Origin: Bradyrhizobium sp. LMTR 3
Lineage (GTDB): Bacteria > Pseudomonadota > Alphaproteobacteria > Rhizobiales > Xanthobacteraceae
Length of the DNA: 64,000 nt
Reading direction: 5' to 3'
NCBI RefSeq assembly: GCF_001693485.1
Contig: NZ_MAXC01000033.1
Span: forward strand, 248,001-312,000
The translations under genes and the position numbers were made by a program. Shown here one piece after another: positions 36,515 to 48,275 of the stretch. The stretch's first letter is position 1, and every line of letters begins with the position of its first letter. Below the pieces are notes generated by a model that saw only the letters and a list, made by a program, of their open reading frames with translations, was not told the origin of the DNA and searched no databases.

Positions 36515-37048
36515 TCACTGGGGCGCGCGGCGCGCGGGCGCAGCGGCGGCCGGTCGCAACTCCATTGTGGATACGCCTGCCGCAATATTCACGCCTGTCT
36601 GCCCCTGCACGGATAGCGGCTGCATCATCACCGTGCGGTCCGAGCCTCCAACCAGGACATTGGCACTCGCTCCGGCGCCGACCGTGCCGCCGGCGGTCGC
36701 ACCCGTATAGGTTCCCGCCAATGCCGCCCGGCGCAGCGTGGTCGGCGCAAAAATCGCCCAGGCCAACTGCCCGCCGGTCGTGGCGCCGATGTCGAGGCCA
36801 AGCGTGCTGACGGTGCCCTCATAGGCTTCGCGCCCTCTGCCTCTCGTTGACGCATAGACGCAGCTCAGTTGCCGTTGCCCACCGATAACCATGCCGACAC
36901 CGGGCGCTATGTTGCAGGTGAGCGTGCCGACTCTCGTCCGCCCGGTGTCCTGAGCCGTGGCCGGAGCCGCGGCAAGGGCGAGCGTCAGGGCAACGCATGT
37001 GGTCGCGAGACTATTCAAGGTTGTTCCATTCAGGGTTGCTTTGTTCAT
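36515..37048 (-). CDS. DUF992 family secreted protein
   Basis: A 177-residue protein with a signal peptide (LATTCVALTLALAAAPATAQ). The mature part matches DUF992: TRVGTLTCNIAPGVGMVIGGQRQLSCVY with two cysteines likely bonded, YEGTVSTLGLDIGATTGGQLAWAIFAP and VGGSDRTVMMQPLSVQGQTGVNIAAGV. DUF992 proteins are small periplasmic proteins of alphaproteobacteria with no known job. It is flanked by terminators on both sides, so it is monocistronic. Confidence 0.85.
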   Translation of the reverse strand: MNKATLNGTTLNSLATTCVALTLALAAAPATAQDTGRTRVGTLTCNIAPGVGMVIGGQRQLSCVYASTRGRGREAYEGTVSTLGLDIGATTGGQLAWAIFAPTTLRRAALAGTYTGATAGGTVGAGASANVLVGGSDRTVMMQPLSVQGQTGVNIAAGVSTMELRPAAAAPARRAPQ

Positions 37049-37231
37049 GGGCGGCGTCCTCCTTCGACGCATTCTGATGGACCCCTTCAACGCGCAGCGA
37101 CATTGCGAGGTTCCGGCCCCTATGGCGGGCTTCGAGCGCTTGCGGCGATATGAGCGGAATTCGCGGCGGCAGTTGGCCGTCACGAATATACGAACGAGGC
37201 GGCCAAACGCCTGACTTTCCTTCGCAAAAAC

Positions 37232-37258
37232 AAAAGGCGCCCCGCGAGGAGCGCCTTT
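37232..37258 (-). terminator. Intrinsic terminator of glnB-glnA
   Basis: AAAGGCGC (37233-37240) pairs with GCGCCTTT (37251-37258) and, on the minus strand, is followed by TTTTGTTTTTG. It lies about 45 bp after the glnA stop. Confidence 0.88.
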
Positions 37259-37303
37259 CGCATTGTCGGACGGTGATACTGGCGGCCCGAGCGCCGGGCG
37301 CCA

Positions 37304-38713
37304 TCACTGCGAATAATACATCTCGAACTCGACCGGATGCGGGGTCATCTCGAAGCGCTCGACTTCGGTCATCTTGAGCTCGATGAAGCTGTCGATGAAG
37401 TCGTCGTCGAACACGCCGCCGTTCTTCAGGAACGCGCGGTCCTTGTCGAGGTTTTCCAGTGCCTCGCGCAAGGAGCCGCAGACCGTCGGGATCTGCTTCA
37501 GCTCTTCCTTCGGCAGATCGTAGAGGTCCTTGTCCATCGCCGGGCCCGGATCGATCTTGTTCTTGATGCCGTCGAGGCCGGCCATCAGCATCGCGGCGAA
37601 GCCGAGATAGGGGTTGGCCATGGGATCGGGGAAGCGGACTTCGACGCGCTTGGCCTTCGGGTTCGCCGTATACGGGATGCGGCAGGAGGCCGAACGGTTG
37701 CGCGCGGAGTAGGCGAGCAGCACGGGGGCTTCATAGCCCGGGACCAGGCGCTTGTAGGAGTTGGTCGACGGGTTGGTGAAGGCGTTGATCGCTTTCGCAT
37801 GCTTGATGATGCCGCCGATATAGTGGAGGCAGGTCTCCGAGAGGTCGGCATATTTGTTGCCGGCGAACACCGGCTTGCCGTCCTTCCAGATCGACTGGTG
37901 GCAGTGCATGCCCGAACCGTTGTCGCCGTAGACCGGCTTCGGCATGAAGGTGGCGGTCTTGCCGTAGATGTGGGCGACCTGGTGGATGCAGTATTTGTAG
38001 ATCTGCATCTGGTCGGCCATCAGCGTCATGGTGTCGAACTTCATGCCGAGCTCGTGCTGGGCGGATGCGACTTCGTGGTGATGCTTCTCGACCTTGACGC
38101 CCATCTTGGCCATCGCGCCGAGCATTTCCGAGCGCATGTCCTGCACCGAGTCCTGCGGCGGGACCGGGAAGTAGCCGGCCTTGGTGCGGATGCGGTGACC
38201 GAGATTGCCGCCTTCATACTCGGTGTCCGAATTGATCGGCAGTTCCGAGGAATCGAGCTTGAAGCCGGTGTTGTAGGGGGTGGTCTGGTAGCGCACGTCG
38301 TCGAACACGAAGAATTCGGCTTCCGGTCCGAAGAACACGGTGTCGCCGACGCCCGACGATTTCACCATCGCCTCGGCTTTTTTGGCGATGCCGCGGGGGT
38401 CGCGGTTGTAGGGCTCGCCCGTGGTCGGCTCCAGCACATCGCAGACGATGACCATGGTGGTCTCTGCGAAGAACGGGTCGATCGTCGCGGTCACCGGATC
38501 AGGCATCAGGCACATGTCGGATTCATTGATCGCCTTCCAGCCGGCGATCGAGGAGCCGTCGAACATCTGGCCTTCGGCAAAGGTGTCCTCTTCGATCATG
38601 CTGACGTCGAAGGTCACGTGCTGCCACTTGCCGCGCGGATCGGTGAAGCGCAGGTCGACGTATTTTACGTCGTTGTCCTTGATCGATTTCAGGACGTCTT
38701 TAGCGGTCTTCAT
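37304..38713 (-). CDS. glnA: Glutamine synthetase type I
   Basis: A 469-residue enzyme, the standard GSI length, forming glutamine from glutamate, ammonia and ATP as a dodecamer. Signatures: [52 protein letters not shown] (metal and ATP), [17 protein letters not shown], and the adenylylation site tyrosine in [10 protein letters not shown]. Presence of this Tyr implies GlnE control. It is 137 bp downstream of glnB on the same strand, the usual alphaproteobacterial glnBA operon. Confidence 0.97.
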   Translation of the reverse strand: MKTAKDVLKSIKDNDVKYVDLRFTDPRGKWQHVTFDVSMIEEDTFAEGQMFDGSSIAGWKAINESDMCLMPDPVTATIDPFFAETTMVIVCDVLEPTTGEPYNRDPRGIAKKAEAMVKSSGVGDTVFFGPEAEFFVFDDVRYQTTPYNTGFKLDSSELPINSDTEYEGGNLGHRIRTKAGYFPVPPQDSVQDMRSEMLGAMAKMGVKVEKHHHEVASAQHELGMKFDTMTLMADQMQIYKYCIHQVAHIYGKTATFMPKPVYGDNGSGMHCHQSIWKDGKPVFAGNKYADLSETCLHYIGGIIKHAKAINAFTNPSTNSYKRLVPGYEAPVLLAYSARNRSASCRIPYTANPKAKRVEVRFPDPMANPYLGFAAMLMAGLDGIKNKIDPGPAMDKDLYDLPKEELKQIPTVCGSLREALENLDKDRAFLKNGGVFDDDFIDSFIELKMTEVERFEMTPHPVEFEMYYSQ

Positions 38714-38850
38714 GAATACCCCTTTTGGCTTACGGGACGGTTTCCGGAGCGCGACATTTCGCAGACGATCGAGGCATCGCGAACGAAATCAGGCCGCGGA
38801 AGCAGCCCTTTTCTTGTTTTTCAGTCGCAAACTTTCGGATAGCACCCGGC

Positions 38851-39600
<750 letters not shown>

Positions 39601-41100
39601 ATGGAAGTCTTGACCACGACCGAGATGGAGCGGGCCGACCGGCTGACGATCGCCGGCGGAACGCCCGGCTTTGCGCTGATGATGAGCGCCGGGCAGGCCG
39701 TGGCGGAGGTTGCGATGGATCTCGTCGAGGAGGGGCCGATCGTCGTGGTCGCCGGCCGCGGCAACAATGGCGGCGACGGCTTTGTGGCGGCCGCCGAACT
39801 CGCCGCACGCGGGCGCGAGGTTTCCGTCATCCTGTTGTGCGAGCGCGACAGCCTGCAGGGAGATGCCGCGCTCGCCGCGCGCGGCTGGAAATATCCGGTG
39901 CTGCCGTTCAACCCACAGGCGATCGGCAAGCCGTCCCTGATCATCGACGCGCTGTTCGGCGCAGGTCTCAATCGTCCGGTCAAGGGCGATCCGCTCGAGA
40001 TGATCGAGGCGATCAACGCCAATGGCGCGCCGGTGCTGGCCGTCGACCTGCCGAGCGGCATCAACGGCACCACGGGCGCGGTGATGGGCGCTGCAATCGA
40101 CGCCGTCGAAACCGTGACCTTCTTCCGCCGCAAGCCGGCGCATCTGTTGATGCCCGGGCGCAGGCATTGCGGCCGCGTCCGCGTCGCCGAGATCGGCATC
40201 GATGCGCATGTGCTCGAGGAGATTCGGCCGCAGACGTTCGAGAACGTTCCGCAGAGCTGGCGAAAATCTTTTCCGGTGCCTTCTATCGACGGCCACAAAT
40301 ACGCCCGCGGCCACGCCGTCGTGCTGTCGGGGGAGCTGGCGTCGACGGGTGCGGCGCGGCTGGCGGCCCGTGGCGCGCTGCGGGCAGGGGCTGGCCTCGT
40401 CACGGTGGCCTCGCCGCGCGATGCGCTCGCCGTCAATGCCGCGGCGCTGACGGCAGTCATGGTGCGTCCCGTCGATACCGTGATCGAATTCGCCGACCTC
40501 GTGGGCGACAGACGGCTCAATTCCATCGTGATCGGGCCGGGCGCCGGCATCGGCGCGCGGACACGCGATCTCGTTCACAGCGCGCTCTCGACGAAACGCG
40601 GCCTCGTGCTCGACGCCGATGCGCTGACGAGTTTTGCCGAAGCGCCGGAGCGGCTGTTTGAAGCGATCAAGGCCAGCGAGGAACCGCAGGTCATTCTCAC
40701 CCCGCATGAGGGCGAGTTTCCGCGCTTGTTCAGCGACATCAGCAACAAGCACCCCGGCCGTTCGAAGCTGGAGCGGGTGCGCGACGCCGCCCAGCGCTCC
40801 AGCGCGGTGGTGCTGCTGAAGGGACCGGACACGGTGGTGGCTTCGCCGGACGGGCGTGCCAGCATCGCCGCCAACGCGCCGCCCTGGCTCGCGACGGCGG
40901 GAGCCGGCGATGTGTTGGCCGGCATGATCGCGGGGCTGCTGGCGCAAGGCGTGCCGGCCTATGAAGCCGCCTGCATCGGTGTCTGGATGCACGGCGAAGC
41001 CGCGGGCGAGGCGGGGCCTGGCCTGATCGCGGAAGACCTTTCGGAAGTGCTGCCCGCGGTATTCCGCCGGCTCTATGACGAGTTCGGCGTCGAGTATTAG
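39601..41100 (+). CDS. nnr: Bifunctional NAD(P)H-hydrate epimerase / ADP-dependent dehydratase
   Basis: A 499-residue fusion that repairs damaged NAD(P)H hydrates. The N-terminal YjeF-N epimerase domain (1-210) has VVVAGRGNNGGDGFVAA and IIDALFGAGLNRPVKG; the C-terminal ribokinase-like dehydratase (about 215-495) has SIVIGPGAGIGARTR, GLVLDADALTSFAE, ILTPHEGEFPRLF, and the ADP/AMP-binding WLATAGAGDVLAGMIAGLLAQG. The ATG at 39601 with GAGG upstream is preferred to 39583. It is monocistronic and convergent with the enolase-family gene. Confidence 0.94.
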   Translation: MEVLTTTEMERADRLTIAGGTPGFALMMSAGQAVAEVAMDLVEEGPIVVVAGRGNNGGDGFVAAAELAARGREVSVILLCERDSLQGDAALAARGWKYPVLPFNPQAIGKPSLIIDALFGAGLNRPVKGDPLEMIEAINANGAPVLAVDLPSGINGTTGAVMGAAIDAVETVTFFRRKPAHLLMPGRRHCGRVRVAEIGIDAHVLEEIRPQTFENVPQSWRKSFPVPSIDGHKYARGHAVVLSGELASTGAARLAARGALRAGAGLVTVASPRDALAVNAAALTAVMVRPVDTVIEFADLVGDRRLNSIVIGPGAGIGARTRDLVHSALSTKRGLVLDADALTSFAEAPERLFEAIKASEEPQVILTPHEGEFPRLFSDISNKHPGRSKLERVRDAAQRSSAVVLLKGPDTVVASPDGRASIAANAPPWLATAGAGDVLAGMIAGLLAQGVPAYEAACIGVWMHGEAAGEAGPGLIAEDLSEVLPAVFRRLYDEFGVEY

Positions 41101-41103
41101 ATC

Positions 41104-41190
41104 GTAGGATGGGTGGAGCGGAAGCGATACCCATCAATTCCCGCGGCTTGGTTAGATGATGGGTATCGCTTCGCTCCACCCATCCTACGC
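41104..41190. repeat. Long palindromic intergenic repeat (GTAGGATGGGTGGAGC family)
   Basis: GTAGGATGGGTGGAGCGGAAGCGATACCCATC and its near-perfect complement GATGGGTATCGCTTCGCTCCACCCATCCTAC enclose a 25-bp loop. It sits between two convergent genes and the right arm runs into the stop of the downstream minus-strand gene, so it may also terminate both transcripts. Confidence 0.85.
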
Positions 41191-42270
41191 GATCAGATAC
41201 TTCGCGACCGCCGTCTCATTCCACTCCAGCCCAAGGCCTGGGCCTCGCGCCGTCACCGTGCCGTCGACGATCTCGGTGGGGTGGGCGAGGATGACGCTGG
41301 CGAAATCCATAAATTCGAGCCAGTGCGCGGTTGGCGTCACCGCCAGCATGTGGGCGCTGGCTTCGGCGAAGAGATGGCTCGACATCGGGATGTTGGCGGC
41401 TTCGGCTTGGGCGGCGACCTGCAGCCAGCCGGTGACGCCACCGCACTTCATCAAATCGGGCATGATGAAATCGCTGGCACCTAGCGCGATCGCCTCTGCA
41501 AAGCCGCGCGGGAACCACCAGTTCTCGCCGGCCTGAATCGGGGTCGGCGAAGTCTCGCGGACCCTGGCGTGGCCTGCGAGGTTTTCCTGCGGCACAGGTT
41601 CTTCGATCCAGTGCAAATCGTAGGGCGCGAGGCGAGCGATCCGGCGCGCGGCTTCCGCTGTAGCGAGCGACTGGTTGAAGTCGATCATCAGCGCGATGTC
41701 GGGGCCGATCAGGGCGCGCACGCCCTTGACCACGCGCTCGTCATTGGCGGCATCGCCGTCGCCGCCCTTGATCTTGATGCCGCGAAACCCCTGCTCCAGC
41801 GAGCGGCGCAGCGCCTTCTCGTCGGCCACGGGATCGACCACGCCATAGCTGTCATAGGCCCGGACCGGCTTTGGCGAACCGCCGAGCAGTTCAACCACCG
41901 GCTTGCCCGGTATCTGGCCGAGCGCGTCCCAATAGGCCATGTCGAGGCCGGACACCGCCATGCCGACCAGGCCCTGCCAGCCGAGCAGGCGGAATTTTGC
42001 GTCCATCGTCTTCATCAAGTCGAAGGGCGCCATCGGCTTGCCAACCAACTCGCGCCCGATCTCCTCGATCAGGTGCACCAGCGGCTTCAGCGTCAGCTTG
42101 CTGTAGGCGAAAATGTAGGAGTGGCCGGTAACGCCCTGGTCGGTCTCGACATCGATCAGGACCAGTGGTCCGACATCGATCACGCCAAAGGCGTTCTTCA
42201 CGGGGCGGGCGAGCGGTACGACGAGCGCTCGCGCCTTGACGCTGCGAATAGCGGGAACGGGTTTGCTCAT
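41185..42270 (-). CDS. Mandelate racemase/muconate-lactonizing enzyme family (enolase superfamily)
   Basis: A 361-residue enzyme. The capping domain has GVTGHSYIFAYSKLTLKPL; the barrel has the K-x-K acid/base motif in FRGIKIKGGDGDAA, the metal-binding Asp in IALMIDFNQSLAT, Glu in YDLHWIEEPVPQENL, and Glu in PIQAGENWW. The His of the His-Asp dyad region lies near SSHLFAEASAHM, so the mandelate-racemase subgroup is most likely. It removes an alpha proton from a carboxylate or sugar acid; the substrate is not predictable here. It starts 11 bp after the multicopper-oxidase-like gene, so the two may be cotranscribed. Confidence 0.88.
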   Translation of the reverse strand: MSKPVPAIRSVKARALVVPLARPVKNAFGVIDVGPLVLIDVETDQGVTGHSYIFAYSKLTLKPLVHLIEEIGRELVGKPMAPFDLMKTMDAKFRLLGWQGLVGMAVSGLDMAYWDALGQIPGKPVVELLGGSPKPVRAYDSYGVVDPVADEKALRRSLEQGFRGIKIKGGDGDAANDERVVKGVRALIGPDIALMIDFNQSLATAEAARRIARLAPYDLHWIEEPVPQENLAGHARVRETSPTPIQAGENWWFPRGFAEAIALGASDFIMPDLMKCGGVTGWLQVAAQAEAANIPMSSHLFAEASAHMLAVTPTAHWLEFMDFASVILAHPTEIVDGTVTARGPGLGLEWNETAVAKYLIA

Positions 42271-42280
42271 GGCGTGCTCC

Positions 42281-43591
42281 TCATTCGACTGCGTACCATC
42301 GCACCAGCCGCGGCGCCGCCCAGTCGGTGACGACGGATTCGATCAGCCAGAGGCCGGCATGTTCGGCGGCAAAGGCGATGCGTTGGGTCTGGCCCGGCTC
42401 GATCGCCAGCGTATCCAGCCAGAACGGCTTCCAGCCGTCGTCGAGCCGGTCGAGCAGGCGGAAATGATGGCCGTGGAGGTGGAAGACTGTGGCGACCGCG
42501 GCACGGTTGGTGAGCGCCAGCACTACGGTACGGCCTTTCCTGGCGCGGAAGGCGGGCGGGGCACTCACGGCAAAATTGGCCGGCGTCGCCCAATCAGCGG
42601 AAGGCCCGCCCAGCACAACATCGATCCGGATCGCCCCCTTGAGGTCGAGCCGCTCGGGCAGGCCGTTGGAGGGCAGCGGCGGAGCGGGTGGCAGCGGGGC
42701 CGCACGGACCGGCGGTTCGCTGGAGACGACAAGCTTGCCGATCGGGCGGGCTTCCTTGCCATCATGCAGCAGGATCGCATTGGTCGTGCCTACTGAGGCG
42801 GTCAAATCGATGAAGGCGTCGACCCGCCCGCCCGGCGCCAGTACCAGCGCGCTATTGCGGGCCTGGAAGGGCTCCGATGGCTGGCTGTCGATGGCCATGA
42901 CCCGGACGTCGAGCCCATCCAGTTTGATAGCAACAACAGAGCGTTGGCATCCACTGATGATGCGGAGCCTGATCCGTTCGTTGGTACGACCTGAGAGTTC
43001 GAGCGAAGTCCGGCCGTTAATCGTTTGGAGGGGCGCGGTGTCCTTCGGATCGATTCCCGGCGCGATCGCTGTTCCGTCGGGCCTTGCCCGCCAGTCCTCG
43101 ATCAGGAGCACCTCGTCGCGGTCGACAACGACCGGCTCGGTTTCACGAACGATCAACGGCCGTGCCCGCGCTGGTTGTGCCTGTTGGTCGCCAAGCAGCC
43201 CGGAGTCGCAGACGAAGGTCCCGGCCTGGCGCAGGGGAAGCTGCAAGATGGCCTTGCCACCGCTTGCGAGGGCTGCGCGCGCCGTGAGGGGGGCGTGAGC
43301 CGGAACGCCGTCCATCCCCAGCCAGTTGAGGACGACCGGCACTGGCAGCCCATTGGCGAAGGCTATCTCGGCCGTCTCGCCACGCTTGAAGGTGAGGTCG
43401 GGTCCTTGCAGCGACCAGACCGGCGCGGCGGTGCCGCCCGGCCGGAGTGCGAGGGTCTCCGGCGTGGCCTGTAACGTCAGCGGGGGGCGTGCCTGGGCTG
43501 CGCCGGAAACCGGCCATATCGGGGCCAGCGCGGCGGCGCCCAGCCCGGCTATCAGCTCGCGTCGATCTAGCGTTGATTTGGGGCTTGCCAT
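42281..43591 (-). CDS. Multicopper-oxidase-fold periplasmic protein lacking copper ligands (SufI/FtsP-like)
   Basis: A 436-residue protein with three cupredoxin-type domains and a Tat signal (LDRRELIAGLGAAALAPIWPV). Of the four copper-binding motifs of multicopper oxidases only the third is near-normal (VFHLHGHHFRLL at about 371). The first reads LNWLGMDGVPAH instead of HWHG, the second FVCDSGLL instead of WYHSH, and the last GLWLIESVV instead of HCHIEWH. It thus cannot bind the full copper set. SufI/FtsP is a known Tat-exported multicopper-oxidase fold without copper that supports the divisome. The start at 43591 follows the usual N-region length. Confidence 0.82.
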   Translation of the reverse strand: MASPKSTLDRRELIAGLGAAALAPIWPVSGAAQARPPLTLQATPETLALRPGGTAAPVWSLQGPDLTFKRGETAEIAFANGLPVPVVLNWLGMDGVPAHAPLTARAALASGGKAILQLPLRQAGTFVCDSGLLGDQQAQPARARPLIVRETEPVVVDRDEVLLIEDWRARPDGTAIAPGIDPKDTAPLQTINGRTSLELSGRTNERIRLRIISGCQRSVVAIKLDGLDVRVMAIDSQPSEPFQARNSALVLAPGGRVDAFIDLTASVGTTNAILLHDGKEARPIGKLVVSSEPPVRAAPLPPAPPLPSNGLPERLDLKGAIRIDVVLGGPSADWATPANFAVSAPPAFRARKGRTVVLALTNRAAVATVFHLHGHHFRLLDRLDDGWKPFWLDTLAIEPGQTQRIAFAAEHAGLWLIESVVTDWAAPRLVRWYAVE

Positions 43592-43746
43592 CGGACCGAT
43601 ATGGACCATTTCTGATGTGCCTGTCCTAGCTGTGACGCCTTGCCCCGGGGCTGTCAAAAAGGGCCATTTTTTTTGCTGCGGAGGTGTAGGCTCATGTTAT
43701 AAGCCCGCCGCCCGCGGCATCGCGGCCGGGTATGGATGCTTTTCAC

Positions 43747-43831
43747 GCGGGCGTGGCGGAACTGGTAGACGCGCTGGATTTAGGTTCCAGTGACGAAAGT
43801 TGTGGGGGTTCGAGTCCCTCCGCCCGCACCA
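43747..43831 (+). tRNA. tRNA-Leu (anticodon TAG)
   Basis: An 85-base class II tRNA with CCA encoded. Acceptor GCGGGCG pairs with CGCCCGC; the D arm, anticodon loop TTTAGGT (TAG), a long variable arm TGACGAAAGTTGT and T-loop TTCGAGT are all present. Confidence 0.97.
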
Positions 43832-44001
43832 AGCGCTCTATCCAAGCGTTTGCATGACGAATACTGGAGGGCTTGCTTCCCCCTATGGGGGAGCCAAGGT
43901 CAGCCGAACCACCGGCGCAGGGCTGCAAGGCTTGCGCGCCGAACAAAATTAGACACTGCCGCGGCCGTTTGGCCCGGCGCAAGCGGAAGAAGATTGACAC
44001 C

Positions 44002-45366
44002 ATGCAGGTCACCGAAACCCTCGCCGAGGGATTGAAGCACGAGTTCAAGGTCAGCGTTCCCGCATCGGATCTCGATGCCAAGGCCGATGCCAAGCTGGTC
44101 GACCTCAAGGACAAGGTGAAGCTCAATGGCTTCCGCCCCGGCAAGGTGCCGGTGAGCCATCTGAAGAAGGTGTATGGCCGGTCGGTGATGGCCGAGACCA
44201 TCGACCAGACCATCCGCGACACTAACACGCAGATCTTCACCGACCGCGGTTTCCGTCTCGCGACCGAGCCCAAGATCACGTTGCCGACCGAGCAGAAAGA
44301 GGTCGAGGAACTGCTCGCCGGCAAGAGCGATCTGACCTACACGGTGGCGATCGAGGTGGTGCCGACGATCCAGCTCGCCGATTTCAAGACCTTCTCGGTG
44401 GAGAAGCCGGTGGTCGAAGTGACCGGCGCCGAGGTCGACGAGGCGATCAAGCGCATCGCCGACCAGAACCGTCCCTATGCCGCGAAGGCCGAGGGCGCCA
44501 AGGCGGAAACCGGCGATCGCGTCACCATCAGCTTCAAGGGCAGCATTAGCGGCACCCCGTTCGACGGCGGGACTGGCGAGGGCATCCAGGTCGTGATCGG
44601 CGCCGGACAGTTCATTCCGGGTTTTGAGGAACAGCTCGTCGGCATCGGGGCCGGTGAAACCCGCACGCTGAAGGTGTCGTTCCCGAAGAATTACGCCAGC
44701 GAGAAGCTCGCCGGCCAGCCGGCCGAATTCGAGACCACGGCAACCCTGATCGAAGCGCCGGGCGAGACTGAGATCAACGACGAGTTTGCAAAAACCCTTG
44801 GCCTGGAATCGCTCGACAAGCTGAAGGAGGCCGCGCGCGAGCGGCTGGTTGCCGAGTTCGCAGGAGCCACGCGCCAGCGCGTCAAGCGCGCGCTGCTCGA
44901 CCGGCTCGACGACAGCCACAAATTCGAGGCGCCACCGTCGCTGATCGAGGAAGAGTTCAACCTGATGTGGAACTCGATCAAGGCCGAGATGGAATCCTCC
45001 GGCAAGACCTTTGCCGATGAGAACACCACCGAAGAGGCGGCCCAGGAAGAGTACAAGAAGATCGCCGACCGCCGCGTCCGGCTCGGCCTCGTGCTGTCGG
45101 AGATCGGCGAGAAGAACAAGATCACCGTGACCGATGACGAGGTCAGCCGCGCGGTGATCGAGCGGGCGCGCTCGATGCCCGGCCGCGAGAAGGAGGTCTG
45201 GGACTACTATCGCAACAACGCCAATGCGCTGGCCCAGCTTCGTGCGCCTATTTATGAAGACAAGGTGGTCGATTTCATCCTCGAACTCGCCAACGTGACC
45301 GAGAAGAAGGTGTCGCGCGAGGACCTGTTCAAGGACGACGAGGCCGACGAGAAGAGCGCAGCCTGA
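44002..45366 (+). CDS. tig: Trigger factor (ribosome-bound chaperone, peptidyl-prolyl isomerase)
   Basis: A 454-residue protein. The N-terminal ribosome-binding domain has [15 protein letters not shown] and the ribosome loop [17 protein letters not shown]; the FKBP-like domain (about 155-245) has [20 protein letters not shown] and [16 protein letters not shown]; the C-terminal helical chaperone arms follow ([37 protein letters not shown]). The ATG at 44002 gives the family length; an open frame extends to 43873 but would overlap no family sequence. It precedes clpP as in most proteobacteria. Confidence 0.96.
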   Translation: MQVTETLAEGLKHEFKVSVPASDLDAKADAKLVDLKDKVKLNGFRPGKVPVSHLKKVYGRSVMAETIDQTIRDTNTQIFTDRGFRLATEPKITLPTEQKEVEELLAGKSDLTYTVAIEVVPTIQLADFKTFSVEKPVVEVTGAEVDEAIKRIADQNRPYAAKAEGAKAETGDRVTISFKGSISGTPFDGGTGEGIQVVIGAGQFIPGFEEQLVGIGAGETRTLKVSFPKNYASEKLAGQPAEFETTATLIEAPGETEINDEFAKTLGLESLDKLKEAARERLVAEFAGATRQRVKRALLDRLDDSHKFEAPPSLIEEEFNLMWNSIKAEMESSGKTFADENTTEEAAQEEYKKIADRRVRLGLVLSEIGEKNKITVTDDEVSRAVIERARSMPGREKEVWDYYRNNANALAQLRAPIYEDKVVDFILELANVTEKKVSREDLFKDDEADEKSAA

Positions 45367-45629
45367 TCGATTTGGTCAGGCCGGCGTTAATGATGAACGG
45401 CGATAGCGGCGTGGTGACGGCACCCGTCGCTATGAGATTGGCTGCGAATCAGTTTGAACTTCTCTCATTCGGCTCCGCAATTGCCCGGCCTTGTCGCCAG
45501 GAAATTGGCTCATATCTGTGAGCTGAGTCGAAGTCCTGCATCACGGGACGTTCGTCCGCGCGCGGCAAAGATGTCTGCCTTGCCGATGGATGTTCCGCTT
45601 ATTCTCTATCCGAACCCTTGGGGTGATTC

Positions 45630-46265
45630 ATGCGCGATCCCGTTGAAACCTACATGAACCTCGTTCCGATGGTGGTCGAGCAGACCAACCGCGGGGAACG
45701 CGCCTACGACATTTTCTCGCGGCTTCTGAAGGAGCGCATCATCTTCCTGACCGGTCCGGTCGAAGACGGCATGTCGACGCTCGTCGTCGCGCAGCTTCTG
45801 TTCCTCGAGGCGGAGAATCCGAAGAAGGAAATCTCGATGTACATCAACTCGCCCGGCGGCGTGGTGACATCGGGACTTGCGATCTACGACACCATGCAGT
45901 TCATCCGTCCGCCGGTGTCGACGCTGTGCACCGGGCAGGCGGCCTCGATGGGTTCGCTGTTGCTCGCGGCTGGTGAAAAGGACATGCGCTTCTCGCTGCC
46001 CAATTCGCGCATCATGGTGCATCAGCCTTCCGGCGGCTTCCAGGGCCAGGCCACCGACATCATGCTGCATGCGCAAGAGATCCTGAATCTCAAGAAGCGC
46101 CTCAACGAAATCTACGTGAAGCACACCGGCCAGACCTACAAGGCGATCGAGGACGCGCTGGAGCGCGACAAATTCCTGACCGCCGACATGGCGCACGACT
46201 TTGGTATCGTCGACAAGGTGATCGACAAGCGTCCCGAAGAGACGACACCGGTGAAAGTCCCGTAA
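45630..46265 (+). CDS. clpP: ATP-dependent Clp protease proteolytic subunit
   Basis: A 211-residue serine protease that forms the tetradecameric barrel used with ClpX or ClpA. Catalytic Ser is in [15 protein letters not shown], His in [18 protein letters not shown], and Asp lies in [20 protein letters not shown]. The motif [14 protein letters not shown] and length are typical. It lies between tig and clpX, 264 bp after tig. Confidence 0.97.
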   Translation: MRDPVETYMNLVPMVVEQTNRGERAYDIFSRLLKERIIFLTGPVEDGMSTLVVAQLLFLEAENPKKEISMYINSPGGVVTSGLAIYDTMQFIRPPVSTLCTGQAASMGSLLLAAGEKDMRFSLPNSRIMVHQPSGGFQGQATDIMLHAQEILNLKKRLNEIYVKHTGQTYKAIEDALERDKFLTADMAHDFGIVDKVIDKRPEETTPVKVP

Positions 46266-46687
46266 GGTACCGGGTAGCGACGCGTTGACCTTAACGGTTG
46301 GTTGAATCGGCAAATGTGGCCGAAAGCCGCGCCTATGCCCCGGCGTAGGCCGAAAGTTCCGCTTTCGTGCCGGTTTTGCGGCGTGGCAATACCGCAACGC
46401 TCGGTCGATTTCGTCAACTTCTCCCCGTGCGAACGCCACAAATCACGGTATTGTCACGGGTAGCCAAACCGGCCCCGATTAGCGAATTCTTGATAGTCGG
46501 GTGTCAGCATGGTTGGCTGTGTGGACTGCGTTAAGATCGCGGGGGATTCTAGAAGCCGTGATTCGCACGGTGGGTAATTGAGTTAGGGTCTTTTCTGGTA
46601 CGGAATTTGCTCTATCTACCTTCAGGTCCGGTGCAGTGCCGGAATGGGTCGATCGGGTAACGGATCGAACGGCGGACGGAGACAGGA
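46266..46687. other. 422-bp gap between clpP and clpX
   Basis: No gene of convincing length or ribosome site is visible. It holds hairpin-like pieces (CCGTG/CACGG at about 46556-46570) and must contain the clpX promoter, which could not be placed confidently. Confidence 0.5.
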
Positions 46688-47962
<1,275 letters not shown>

Positions 47963-48275
47963 TACCGTCGCGCTGCCCAGAACTCAGCATCTACAATAGC
48001 GCGGCTGCCGAGCCTTTCGGCGGCCGCTGTGGCGTAAGCATTTTTCGCGCGTCTGATCCGCAATTTGCGGTCATTTTCCGTGACTTGACACCCCCATACC
48101 CGATAGCCACCTAATGCCTATGGTGGCGGAAATCACGTTCGAGATTCGTCGCAAAGATCATCCGGTGAGAGGCGGCAGCGAAGGCGGCCGACCGGCCCGG
48201 AACTCCCAGCACCTTGTGGCGGTTGCGCAAGCGATGCGGACTGCGTGCAGGGGGGCAAAACAGAAGGAATAGGCC
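47963..48275. other. Gap between clpX and lon with strong hairpin and possible lon promoter
   Basis: No gene seen. GCGGCTGCCGA (48001-48011) pairs with TCGGCGGCCGC (48017-48027) as an 11-bp stem with one G-T pair and a 5-nt loop, and a T-run follows about 22 bases later, so it may end clpX transcripts. TTGACA at 48085-48090 could be the -35 of the lon promoter; a good -10 was not found. Confidence 0.5.

Noticed and set aside
37337-38842. A 501-codon plus-strand frame opposite glnA
   Set aside because: Antisense shadow of glnA; glnA has all family motifs and a terminator on its own strand.
48085-48120. Heat-shock (RpoH) promoter for lon
   Set aside because: CTTGAC is present but no -10 of the expected form lies 15-18 bp away.
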